Below are positions 48,195 to 59,521 of a DNA stretch of 64,000 nucleotides, in pieces (the stretch's first letter is position 1; each line of letters opens with the position of its first letter). The notes beneath the pieces were generated by a model. The model was not told where the DNA came from and ran no database searches. It was given only the letters and a program-made list of their open reading frames with translations. Source of the DNA: Rotaria socialis (taxonomy: Eukaryota > Rotifera > Eurotatoria > Philodinida > Philodinidae). Both the position numbers and the translations under genes were made by a program. Location of the stretch: positions 62,001 through 126,000 of the forward strand of contig CAJNYU010002695.1 of NCBI GenBank assembly GCA_905331475.1, read 5' to 3'.

Positions 48195-48790
48195 GGAGTG
48201 TTCTCCAATATGGAGATACACCTCTCCAGATAGATCTCGGCGAGCTCTACCTGATGATGAACTTGCTGAATTTGTCAGAGCACCCAATGGTCCTCAAAAT
48301 TACTAATTAGTGGCTTTAATTAATAATATCATGAATTAAGCCATCAGGATTCGCCCAGAAATGTTCTCCAACGATGAAAGATATCTCTCGAGATAGATCT
48401 TTATGAGCTCTATCCAATTGGCACCTCATTCATTCAATTTGGGTAAGTATTTTTCTGATAACTGTTACTTATAACCGTGACTGATGCTTTTTTTTAGTTA
48501 AAGCCATCGTAATTCCCTCATGCGTATTCCCCAACATGAAGACACAGTTCTCCAGATAGATCTCGACAATTCCTATCCGATGGACACCTTGTGAATCTCG
48601 TTAGTGCTTTTAATGGCCGATATAATTGCTAATTAGTGCCGAACTAATCTTTTTTCCAATAAAATCTTCGGGATTGGTGACGGAGTATTCTTCAACGTCG
48701 AGTCACAATTATCCTGATAGATCTCGACGAGTTCTACACAGTGGACGTGTTACTGCAGCTACGCCATCGGGTTACCAGGAAAATACAAAA
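48195..48790 (+). repeat. Four-unit degenerate array, period about 162 bp
   Basis: The word TTCTCCAA-like (variants TTCCCCAA and TTCTTCAA) recurs at about 48202, 48364, 48528 and 48689. Each is followed about 30 bp later by a variant of GATAGATCTCGACGAGYTCTA and then, in most units, a GATGGACACCTTG-like word. Spacing is 161-164 bp. The units are only moderately similar, so the array is old. No continuous frame runs through it. Confidence 0.6.
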
Positions 48791-50389
48791 AAGGTTCAAG
48801 ATTCAAGGTTTTTCTTTCGAATTTTTTGATTTCAATTAGACTTATTTGTTTCAAAAGAAAAATTGAAAATGTTTCAGGCAGACGAAATTCTATGTCATTG
48901 ATTGAAAAATACATGAGATGCATTCATTTGTATAGATAGTCGGATAATTAGTTATTTTCGGTCCTAATTCTAGAAAGCGTTGGAGAAAAAATGTTCATTT
49001 GCTGTTTTTTGCTTTAATGATCACAAAATATAACAAGAGGCCACACTGATTCCGTTGGCCCATTTTTTTAATTTCACGTACATGCGATGAGGAGAGGGAA
49101 AAGAATTTTTGTTTCGTGTTATTGTACACACGAAAGAGAAAGAACGAGAAAAATCGTTTACAGCATACTATAAAAAGAAGGTACCACACTAAACCTTTAA
49201 AGGTTACGATTTTGGTTACGAAATTGAAACCGTTTGAAGTTGCGTATGAACAAAAGTTTCATAGGGATTCTTCTCAGTATTCCTTGAAAAAAAGGTTTTG
49301 TGGTACGGCTTTTCTATTGCGTTCAATACACTGTTACTTTGTTGGTGCATCTATACTTGAAGACACATTCCAATATACGTAAAAGTCTGTCTGACCATCC
49401 CAGCTTTACGTACTATCTCATCTATATATTTCTAACTATGTAGCCTTAGAGCTAACGTTATACATGAATCTCTTTCGACATTTCCACAGCTCTGTCTGCC
49501 TACTCATACACATCCCTAAAAATTTAAATCTATACTTAATCTCTTAATTTCTATACCTAAACTTTGATATCCATCCCCAACCCATTATTCCTAGATCTAA
49601 TCCTTAGATAAATGCGATGAGAGTGAGGAAGAAAGATGCACGATAATCCAATGAGGGCTTTTCCCCATCGGTTCTTTATATATATATATCGTGTACATAC
49701 GGCGACAACAACGTAAACGATCTTTTGGATTATCGGAGCTTCGCTAATAAGATGTTTGCCAATAGGACATTCGGCAATGGCGAAAGTCCAGGGGGTATGT
49801 TGGCAAAAGCACCATAGACCTTTGCAAATCGAGAAAGTTCTATTGGTGAAGTTCCGGAAAACCAATGTTTTTCGTTGACTCTCAGTGCTGCAGAAAATAA
49901 TATGAAACAAAAATACTTTTTTTCGCATCTCGTCATGTGTACATGAAAGAAACAAAACAAATTCAGCGACGGAAGCAATGCGGTCTCTTTTTGTTAGTTG
50001 CGCAGACTAAACGAAAAGAAGACAAAGCACAATTTTTTTCTCCAAGATTGCTAAGATTGGAACTAAAGATTAGTAATTATCCAAATACCGGTAAAAAAGA
50101 ATTATGCGCATATGTTTTGTAATGGGTGTAATTAAATTCCATATACTTGGAGCGCTTATAAATTCAGTATAGAAAAACAAACTGATTGAAATCCGAAATA
50201 TTGAAAGAAACACCTTGAACCTACGATCCTTTTGGCATATGCTTGGCGGTACAAAGGTGTGGCTTCAGTGAAAATATATGCATTTGATAGAACTTGCAGA
50301 CATGTATGAGAAGCAGTATGTCTTGGTGTTCAATAGCACTCTTTAGCGAATAGCGAAGGTTTCAATTGAAATAAAAATGAATTATACAC

Positions 50390-50660
50390 AAATTAGCAAT
50401 TCTATGGGTCAGCAGGTGCACCAACAAACCTCACAAAACGTCCATCAGATAGAGCTCGCCGAGATCTGTTTGGAGAGAAGTGTCTCCAGGTTGAAGAGCA
50501 CCGTGGAGCGAATCGCGACAGGTTTTATAGATTTTCCGGTAATTTTCGCTGTTTTTTTAAAAGTTTTTTCAGTTTTTTTGAAGTGTGAGAGGGCACTTTC
50601 GAAGAACAAAGGTGCCCAGCGGATAGGGCTCGTCAAGATCTACTTGATGAGCACTGTTGC
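50390..50660 (-). repeat. Two inverted units of the 162-bp array
   Basis: On the minus strand the region carries AGATCTCGGCGAGCTCTATC (about 50448-50467) and AGATCTTGACGAGCCCTATC (about 50622-50641), spaced about 174 bp, with TTGGAGA and TGCTCTTCAA flanks matching the array at 48195-48790. It is therefore the same repeat family in opposite orientation, about 2 kb away. Confidence 0.55.
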
Positions 50661-50699
50661 GCGAATCCATTAAAAAAAATCGAATCTTGGCATAAGATA

Positions 50700-50860
50700 C
50701 TCTACGTTGATTTCGTTCGATTTACCGTCAGTTAAAGATGAGTTAAGGTGATTTACGGTGATTTACGGTGATTTAGGACGAGTTAAAGTGATTTTTTTGA
50801 TTTAAGGTGATTTAATTTTGATTTTTAGCTGAGTTAAATCAGCTTTTTCCCCCTTGGGGG
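50700..50860. repeat. GATTTA-rich element, second copy
   Basis: GATTTAAGGTGATTTAATTT followed by TGATTTTTAGCTGAG and AAATCAGCTTTTTCCCCCTTG closely repeats 48120-48194. Its right end is the inverse of the left end at 48058, so 48058-50859 could also be one larger element with inverted subterminal arrays. The left end of this copy is not evident. Confidence 0.5.
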
Positions 50861-51769
50861 TATTACATGTTTGAATATTTATTTTTACCTACTTCACATT
50901 AATACCAGACATAAGAATGTCCTTTAAATAGTATTTGATAGTTTCAAAACATTGGCAGAGTCTATCATCACCAAACCAACTGATGAAGCTGAGCAATCGA
51001 GTCATGACGTTATCCATATACTTGATTAAACAAATCCGTCCTGCTAAAAAGAAACATTCTAACTTTAAATAAAACTTGATTGGAAACGGTTGTGAAAAGA
51101 TTTAAAAATAAATGAGACATTGTAACTCATCGCAAGTGTCTATCTCAGTTTGTAATTTGAAGATTTGCATTGCTTTCTTCTCGTATAAATATCCTAGGAC
51201 CCTGATCTCGATGTACAGAAACTTGAGCAATTCAGAAAGGATCTCTCCTAAAAAGTCATGATGTTTAAGATATAATGATAGAATATGATAGAAGAAGTTG
51301 TACGTGTGATTATATATCATCGCTTGATATAGTATGAATATTTTTAGTAGAAAGGACAGTAAGTCTTTTTTAATTTTACAAGAATAAAAATTAAATATAG
51401 CTAATTTGCTAATTAAATAATGGTTTTTGTCCTTGCATAGATTTTGATAGAAATATTTTCCGATAAAAATATTTATCAGTTCAACTATTATCGATCTCAG
51501 TTGCAATAACAATACAATTAATATAAATATTTAATCCATCTAAAAAGACGATAAAGTTATAGTTGAAAGGTCGATTACATGTAAAAGTTTACTATCAATA
51601 AAGACTCTTCCCAACTTATATCAAGCAAGCATCAAAAAGAAAATGTGGACGCTTCTCTAATTTCTAAGAAAAGTACGACAAAATTCAAATTCAAAATGAA
51701 TATTATAGTTAAACTGAAGATCATAGAAAATAATATCATTTTCAAAGATTTCCGGTATTTAATGCGATG

Positions 51770-51960
51770 CGAAACTCGAATCGGATCTACTGAAAATCTT
51801 GAACTCGAAGAAACATTAAATACTTTTGATGTAGACATAATGAAATTCATCACATGGAAAACTCCATTCAAACTTAACTGCATTTTCTGCAAGAACGATT
51901 TTGATTGAGCGATTAATGATATCTATGATTCATTATCTATAATCAGTTGTGACGGGACAT
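51770..51960 (+). repeat. Dispersed repeat, copy 3
   Basis: Matches 43380-43560 through CTCGAATCGGATCT, ATAATGAAATTCATC, GAAAACTC, AACGATTTTGATTG and TATGATTCATTATCT. A diverged interspersed copy; class unknown. Confidence 0.4.
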
Positions 51961-53365
51961 AGATGTGGCTAGTGTGTGCTTATGACGCCGTTTTAATTAA
52001 GGCTAAATACCAAGTCCCACTACATTGAATTGGTATACTGAAAAATATAATCTATATTTTACTTTGTCCAATCGAAATTCGATAGGAGAAATCGAACAAA
52101 AATTGTATCATATACAGAGTTTTATGTAACTAACACCGTTTCAACGAGTATCAGGCGAAATTCTGTTCTTGAGATAATCGTGACACAAAAATGCAGCCTT
52201 TGGACGCGTATGTGACGAACTGCATAAATCTTATACTTCTCATTGTATTAATAAGACTCAGTATTCGATAATTACTACAACTGCATTGGTACACTTGAAA
52301 TGAATAATTATACTTGAACTTTATTAAAATCGATGAAATAAAAATGTTCGCATACAATATCAAAATTTTAAAAAAACCTATCACTTGTTCAATAAAAGAA
52401 CTATGAACATACAGAATAATTGAATATAAGCTTTAACTGAATAATAATCTATTTGTATAACCGTGAAAGAAAATTTTCACCTGAAGCCAACAGAAAAGAT
52501 GTAATTACAAGTATACAATAGATTCGCAAAAAAGCAGCATACGTAGTACATGCAAATATATTGATAAAAAAATACGAATACGAAAATTTTTCACCTTTTT
52601 TTTTTTGTCTGGTATTGCTCATTGTAGATGCAACATTGTCGGTGACGACAATTGTATTATTTTGCTATATTGAAATATACTGTTTACTTTAATCTTTGTT
52701 TTCGTTGGATGCATCAAGTTATTGATAGGTTTCTGTATTTGCTTATTCTGTTTTTCTCTCAACTATTCTATTTAATTCTAATGAGCGAAATGACAGATCC
52801 ACCCACTTTCAATCGAATAGTTGTTATTTTTTTTATTAGTCATATTAATAGAGTTGTCTGTCAAAACCGAGAACTATGTTGATGATGAATACTCATCTGT
52901 TGATATAAGCGTGACAAGAAAGAAAACTATTTCTATACACCACTTGTTGCATATGTTTTTTCAGTTTTATTTAAATACGTTGATGAAGTGCTGAACTACT
53001 TGGTATCTCATATTACGTCAGAATCATCTGTATTTGGATGTAATGAATACATTCACATCAATGCTGTATTTTAATCACAGAATTACATTTTTTTTTTCAT
53101 ATGAAAAGAAGACCTACGATATAATTTATTATATTTCGATGAACAAGACGAAATTCATATTCCCACAATATTTCTTTATTTTATTCGATACTGCGATGAA
53201 AATGTTTATATAATTGAATTGTTGAGAAGGCAAGATAAAAAATATAAAGCATCATAAGATATTACTTTATAAAAATAATATGTGTTTCAGAAACATACAG
53301 TCATTGAATGAAATAAATATACGAAAAATTTATCCTCTCTTTTTTTCACCTTTCGGTCATATACA

Positions 53366-54247
53366 TTAAGTCGGATACAGTCCTGCCATTTTCTTTCGTA
53401 CAGTTACAGACATTGTTGTAGTGCAAGTAGGACACGTTAGGTCATTGGAGCGACCATCACCATTATCAATAACCATTGTTGGACGATGATACAATGGAGA
53501 ACCAGCTCGTTGTGTACGAACATTCATGATTGGTGGAGCAATTATCATACCATCGGGTCCTGTTGGTACTACAGGTAAAAGACTTGGCACTATTGGATGA
53601 ACAGTCGGGCTGTTTTTAGCTTGATTAATCAGAAAAGCTGTGCGTATATATATTATTATTTGAATCAGACATAAAACAAACATCACACAACCAGCTCCTA
53701 ACTGTCCTTCGATTAGTGGTATTTTAATGTTGTTAAAATTTGATGTTGAATAAAATACGCCGCGTGATGAGCCTGTACTATTACATGTTGACGTTGTAAA
53801 GAAACATGCGCTAGTATTGATTAGAAAATAAGCATCAAAACCAATGACACAAAGCGAGAAAAATAGAGCCAGACATTGTGATAAAAGTGAAAAATTAGCA
53901 CAGCCACGTTCACGACAACAGTATGCTGGAAAACAAAAAAGATCAACATAGAAAATTCAAATAAATTTAGAAAAAGCTGGAATCAATAATTACATACATG
54001 AACCTGATTGTGAAAATGATGCAACAAGAAAAAATAAACCGGCCCAGAGACCAACATAAATTGTCACAGTGATAATATCAATAAGAATGCTACCGACTTC
54101 GCATCCAATAATGATAATGGACAGCACAATTTGAAGAAATGAAATTGTACCAGAAAGACTTGCTGGAAACTTTTGTCTCCATTCGGATACTGACGGTGGA
54201 ACTATCGGAGGGACAATGGAATTGGTTTTTGCAGAAGCTGTCGCCAT
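53366..54247 (-). CDS. Four-helix membrane protein, copy A
   Basis: Family not recognised. Exons 53998-54247 and 53366-53925 join in phase 1 and give 269 residues starting MATASAKTNSIVPP. Two adjacent hydrophobic segments lie in exon 1 (around FLQIVLSIIIIGCEVGSIL and DIITVTIYVGLWAGLFFLV). Two lie in exon 2 (around LALFFSLCVIGFDAYFLI and CVMFVLCLIQIIIYI), separated by a Cys/Ser/Thr loop with ACFFTTSTCNST. The C-terminal tail has VVPTGPDGMIIAPP and a TCPTC motif. The topology is like that of tetraspan families such as MARVEL or MS4A, but without their signature residues. A further in-frame ATG lies upstream; the start was set by what both copies share. The paralogue lies 1.2 kb upstream of this gene. 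Confidence 0.8.
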
Positions 54248-55443
54248 ATTATCAATGGTGACTATGACTTTTTTTTCACACTTATTTAACAATGCTTTCT
54301 TCTTCAAGTAAACTATTGACTTATATATATATATATATATATATAATACTACTCCTCGGTTTATTTACTTTTGCTATTTTTTTTCTTTTTCTAATTTATA
54401 GATGCTAAAAGGCTTCTTTTTTTTGTGTTAACCAAGTAAAAGAGAAAAGAAATTGTCACATACACAACCGTATGATTGTCAACATTGTTATCGAATTATT
54501 TTCTTTTTGTTTGATTCTTGAGACTCATACGATTGAAAAAAAACCAAAAAGAATGTTTTGCAATATACAATTATTTGTTACTTACAATCATGCAGTATAA
54601 TGAAAATTTGATTTGAGTTTTCTTTTCAAAAATGCATACAAGATAACATGAAACATTTTGCTCCGCTATCTGGGTGCACAATGGAAACGGAAGTTATTCT
54701 TATTTTGTTTTTATTACATTCAAGTTAAAAATTAATTGTGTCTTTTGTCTGAATTGGTGACGAGAAAATATGAACAAGAAAAACAACGGCTTCATACATT
54801 ACTACCTTTGGAATTTTCTCCTATTCAAATGATTGTCTATGTCTTAACTCATTTTGATACATAAAAATAAAAGCAAATATAGACAATACATTGAACGAGT
54901 CGTATTCATAAGTTATTGTTAATCACCGTCGTGAGCTATAGTGGCCATACACTAGATTAAGTAGTGATCGAAGTTATTGTTTTGCATTCATCTGTCTTTC
55001 ATAGTGACATCATTTGTTTGTACTTGTGAGATTATTTACATACGCTGATAGAACTCTTTGTTTTCCGAAATTGCGCTAAAATGATTTATATTCTGACGTA
55101 ACGAATACCATCCATATAAATTCTCTGTTTCAATCATAGAATTACACTTGCCTATGTCAAAAAAACAAGTTACATGTAATTTAGTGCTCTTCGATGAAGA
55201 ATACAGAATTCCTATTCTCACTTTTCTATAAAGTTTTATCTGCTCTTCGATCACTCGATGAAAATGTTTATATAACTAAATAGTGAAGACGATAAACCGA
55301 AAAATACAACAAGCATCATAAGATATTAATTTAAATAAAAAGATCTTGTTTTAAAAACAAACGCTCATTTAATGAAATAAATACTGAAAAAAGAAGTCAC
55401 TGTTATTTTTTCTTTCTCGCCGTATAAATCAGCTCGTTTATGC
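54248..55443. other. Spacer between the two duplicated genes
   Basis: Holds the presumed promoter of copy A and the 3' end of copy B. It contains a TA microsatellite about 75 bp before the copy A start and long T-runs. The 72-codon open frame at 55036 has no features. No gene seen. Confidence 0.5.
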
Positions 55444-56310
55444 TCATGGTTCCTTCTTTCTCACAATGACAGACATTGTTGTAGCGCACGTTGGACATGT
55501 TAGATCATTGGAACGACCATCACCATTTTCAATAACCATTGTTGGACGATGATACAATGGAGAACCAGCTCGTTGTGTACGAACATTCATTATTGGTGGA
55601 GCAATTATCATACCATCGGGTCCTGTTGGTACTACAGGTAAAGGACTTGGCACTGTTGGATGAACAGTCGGGCTGTTTTTAACTTGGTTAACGCGAAAAG
55701 CTGTGATTATATATATTATTATTTGAATCAGACATAAAACAAACATCACACAACCAGCTCCTAACTGTCCTTTGATTAGTGGTATTTTAATGTTGTTAAA
55801 ATTTGATGCTGAATAAAATATGCCGCGTGATGAGCCTGTACTATTACATGTTGACGTTGTAAAGAAACATGCGCTAGTATTGATTAGAAAATAGGCATCA
55901 AAACCAATGACACAAAGCGAGAAAAATAGAGCCAGACATTGTGATAAAAGTGAAAAATTAGCACAGCCACGTTCACGACAACAGCATGCTGGAAAACAAA
56001 AAAGATCAACATAGAAAATTCAAATGAATTTAGAAAAAGCTGAAATCAATAATTACATACATGAACTTGATTGTGAAAATGATGCAACAAGAAAAAATAA
56101 ACCGGCCCAGAGACCAACGTAAATTGTCACAGTGATAATATCAATAAGAATGCTACCGATTTCACATCCAATAATGATAATAGCAACAACGAATTGCACA
56201 GAAGCAAGTATACCCGAAAGAACTGCTGGAAACTTTTGTCTCCATGGGGATAGTTGTGGTTGTATTATTGAAGGAACAACTTGACGGATCGTTGCGGAAG
56301 CTGTCGCCAT
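55444..56310 (-). CDS. Four-helix membrane protein, copy B
   Basis: Paralogue of the gene at 53366-54247 with the same structure. Exons 56061-56310 and 55444-55988 give 264 residues from MATASATIRQVVPS. The four hydrophobic segments, the Cys/Thr loop and the TCPTCATTMSV tail are kept. Exon 2 and the 73-bp intron are almost identical to copy A, while residues about 8-45 differ strongly. The last residues (VRKKEP) are shorter than in copy A (VRKKMAGLYPT). Function unknown. An upstream in-frame ATG would add 19 residues that are not shared with copy A. Confidence 0.8.
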
Positions 56311-57030
56311 ATTATTAATGATGACAATGACTTTTTCTACAAAACTTATGGGAAAATGCTGTCTCAACTAAGTATACTATTGAATCATATATATATATAT
56401 ATATAATCAAACTCGTCTCAATTAATTCTTCTATTTGTCAATTTTTTCGACCTCATGAAAACTGCATGGGTTCATTTTTGCTTGTGCTTACTAACGAAGA
56501 GGTTTTTTCTGTGTTTTTTTTTCTTCATAATCCTGTCCAAGAAAGAAAATGATTCCATAGACAACCGTATAATTGTTAACATTGTTATTATTTTTTTTTC
56601 TATTCTTTTTCGAGCTTCCATATAATTAAAAATAATAAAATGGAATAATATGCAATATTCAATGATCTGTTACTTGCCATAAGAGAGTATGATGCAAATT
56701 TTGTTTGATCTTTTCTTTTAAAATACGTGCAAGAGAATGAGAAACTTTTTGTTCCGTTATCTGAATGCACAACGGAAATGAAAATAATTGCTATTTTCTT
56801 TTTGTATGTAGGCAAAAAGACGTCTTAAGTGTAGTCTGAATTTGTTGCGTAAAAATTTGAATAAGAGAAATAGACCTTGCATACGTCGTTACTTTCGAAA
56901 TTTTGAATTTCAAAGTCTTCACGTATTTTCTTGTTCGTTTTTGTTCAGAGAAGCAAATGAAAACATTGACTTTTCTTTAAATAAGTCGTATTTGCAAGTT
57001 ATTGTTGGCTACAATCATATACTATAGTGG

Positions 57031-58017
57031 GGTGTACACACAGTTATTTATTGCTCGGGGCAAAACGTTTTTCCTTTCATAATTACTTTTCTAGTACAGA
57101 ATCTATTTACGTATTACGCTTCCTATTATCTTTTTTTTTTCATTGAGAAAAATTTAATTCTGAAAATGATAGGACAATTCCAACTGATGTCTAATTAAAA
57201 ACTACGATACATTGCTACTGAATTGACGTTATGTTTATTTTAGTTAGTTGCAGGCGAATATCGTTAATCTTTTTTTTTCGATTATGAACGAATATAAATG
57301 TAAGACTTATGGCATATAATGGCTTATTTCATTAAATGATTTTCTTCGATTCCGAAAAAAAAACATTTTGGTACTAATCTATTTGATTATTCGATGCATT
57401 AGTCGAGTTTTTAATGAGTGTATCGTTACTGGATGCGTTGAAGTAGATTGTGCCGTATCAATCGGCACATCTCATATTACTTATTTTGTAAATACAAGTT
57501 CACGAAGGGTGAACTGAATCAGTAAAGATTTAAGTTGTGAGAAATCAACCAATGAAGATTATTTTTTAAGTAGCGATATATTATCTTAATTAAATTATTC
57601 TTTTTTTTGATAAGCCAATGTTAATAGATTTAACTTTATTTTACTTAATTGTTATATTGATGAAAAAAGGGTACGAGTTTTGCTGCTTTAGTTTTTATTC
57701 AATATGTGTCATTTATAAAATGAATTAAACTGACAGCAACATCAAAGCGATGAAAAAGATCAGAAGTGATGAAATGTAGAAAACATGATAAGCAAACAGC
57801 TTCAATACTAGGATGATTATTGAGAAAGATAGATAAAAGAAAATGGACCGCCCTTACAAATCAAAAGGGCAGTATGATATGGTCGATTTTTTATGCATAT
57901 TAGTGGACAAGAAGCGAAATAGAAATATCGTTCATCGAATAGTGTGGACACAATGGCCGGTCATTGTTTCGAGCTTGTATATAATGAAGCAGTGAACATT
58001 CGTCCACTACATGAGAC
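57031..58017. other. Intergenic region upstream of the Thr-rich gene
   Basis: AT-rich with no gene. A TATATAA word at 57978-57984 lies about 34 bp before the ATG at 58018, a plausible core promoter if the 5' leader is very short. Confidence 0.4.
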
Positions 58018-58602
58018 ATGCTGTTTCGTTTTATCATCTTCGTTTCACTTATATTTACGGCTAATAGCAAACCAATTTCGCCCCTGAATATAACCAAGGC
58101 TGTTAAGAAAACAACAGCTGTTGCAACTGAAACAACAACTCTAAAAACAACTACAGTATTGATTACATCAGCATCAACAACAACAACAACAACACTCGGG
58201 CATTATGAAGAGGAAGTTACAACAACAACAACAACAACATCATCCACATTACCAACAGACACCATTGAAGTGAATAAATCCTATGAATTTCAATCGAATT
58301 TCAGTCGTAATAATGATGCAGTTTTCATTTCTCTCAATTCCAATGCTTCAGATTCGTTCGTCTCCATAAATAATACATTTACTCATAGCCAATATGATCA
58401 CTATCCATGTGAAATTTTATTCAATGAACATTCAAACAATGCAAATCAAATATTAAAAACAACGGTCATCATTAATTTCAATCGATCACTAACACGTGAT
58501 ATGGCTATTCAGCTCGGTGATCGAATGCTTGATATCGTCGATCTTTTAACGACAATTCAATCGATAAATCATCAAAATATGACAGTTGAAACTGATTCAT
58601 GA
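58018..58602 (+). CDS. Secreted Thr-rich (mucin-like) protein, single exon
   Basis: Not recognised as a family. It has 194 residues, no intron, and a clear signal peptide (FRFIIFVSLIFTANSKP). Residues about 30-80 are Thr-rich (runs such as TTTTTTL and VTTTTTTTSST), typical of an O-glycosylated stalk. A C-terminal region of about 110 residues follows, with several N-glycosylation sites (NKS, NFS, NNT, NRS, NMT) and LTRDMAIQLGDRMLDIVDLL, which looks like an amphipathic helix. No transmembrane or GPI segment follows, so the product is probably secreted. The ACA-repeat coding tract is a possible site of length polymorphism. Confidence 0.65.
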   Translation: MLFRFIIFVSLIFTANSKPISPLNITKAVKKTTAVATETTTLKTTTVLITSASTTTTTTLGHYEEEVTTTTTTTSSTLPTDTIEVNKSYEFQSNFSRNNDAVFISLNSNASDSFVSINNTFTHSQYDHYPCEILFNEHSNNANQILKTTVIINFNRSLTRDMAIQLGDRMLDIVDLLTTIQSINHQNMTVETDS

Positions 58603-59521
58603 TCGTTTCTGTTTTTTTTCTTCTCTTATTGCATGTTGATAATAGATTGTTTAAAAAAAAAGTAAACATCATTATTTCATCTCAGCCGTTGCAATCGTTT
58701 TTTCGAAATTTTCTGGTCGATATGTATATAGGGATTTTCAATACGTGTCACTTCTCATCGTTGGCAGTTCGACCTCTTGTAAAAATAAAACAGACATTTT
58801 AAAAAATGAATTTCACTGGTATTAATTCTTAGAACATCTTGTTTTATTTACATTGCTTCTAACAAAAGTTAACATCTGAGAAAAAGGCGGAATAAAAAAG
58901 CCTCGTACAATACCGAATGGTCTTGTTTTCCTTGTCTCTATGAATAATTATTACCGTAAGTCATTGAAAACACGATTACGAATATTTAAATACATTGAAG
59001 ATATTTTTCAAGTAAAATTTCGGTCTATGATAATAGATCAATGACGGCTATATCAAGTATCTAGACATATGCAAATTAATTTATGAGCTGCTAAAGTAAA
59101 GATTCTTCTTATAAAATAGCTCATGAAGCACTCCACTTGTTTTATATAGATTTGTCACATCTATGGAAATACGTAGACTAAAGATATTTCAAACAATCTG
59201 AATTCGTCGGTATACGAATAAGTTCTACCTATAAAGGATCATCTATCTAATGTCACAAATGTACGTGAACATTGAAGGAAAGTACTGATTATTGTTCATA
59301 AAAGACAAATAGACCCACGTTCTTTTTACATTGCTAGGCTCTGTGTGCCTGCATTTGACATAGAATGCCATACAGATAGACGTCGCTACTAACCACTGGA
59401 ATAATATTATTTGTGTAGTTAAGTTAAGCATTCGTTTGTAGTTTTTACCAATCGAAAATTGTATTACTTTCAGATTTGCGCAGAGCTATAATACTAGTTC
59501 ATCTGTAGTTTATTGATAAAG
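58603..59521. other. Intergenic region, no gene seen
   Basis: AT-rich spacer between the Thr-rich gene and PMPCA. Chance open frames of 62-67 codons only. Should contain the PMPCA promoter. Confidence 0.45.

Larger units (their letters stand above)
41849..53365. other. 11.5-kb gene desert
   Basis: No credible gene in 11.5 kb of about 30% GC sequence. It contains separate repeats and one pseudogene fragment, described in their own entries. The longest open frames (minus strand 51102-51512, 136 codons; minus strand 49557-49955, 132 codons) show no family motif, signal peptide plus stop context, or splice partners. Its left edge should contain the MRTF promoter. Confidence 0.5.
53150..57030 (-). 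repeat. Tandem segmental duplication, unit about 2.07 kb
   Basis: Two head-to-tail copies of a membrane-protein gene plus flanks. 3' flanks share GATGAAAATGTTTATATAA and AGCATCATAAGATATTA (about 53190-53270 and 55258-55330). 5' flanks share TA-microsatellites (about 54323-54346 and 56387-56405) and CCGYTATCTGRRTGCACAA (about 54662 and 56752). The flanks are clearly diverged, whereas exon 2, the intron and the 3' part of exon 1 are nearly identical. That contrast suggests gene conversion restricted to the gene body. Confidence 0.75.

Noticed and set aside
49557-49978. Overlapping minus-strand open frames of 132 and 82 codons
   Set aside because: The second contains ELSRFAKVYGAFANIPPG, which looks faintly protein-like, but I cannot place it in any family and nothing around it supports a gene.
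51102-51512. 136-codon minus-strand open frame
   Set aside because: Long for chance but AT-driven (rich in I, L, F, Y, K), without domain features or a plausible promoter. Left unassigned.
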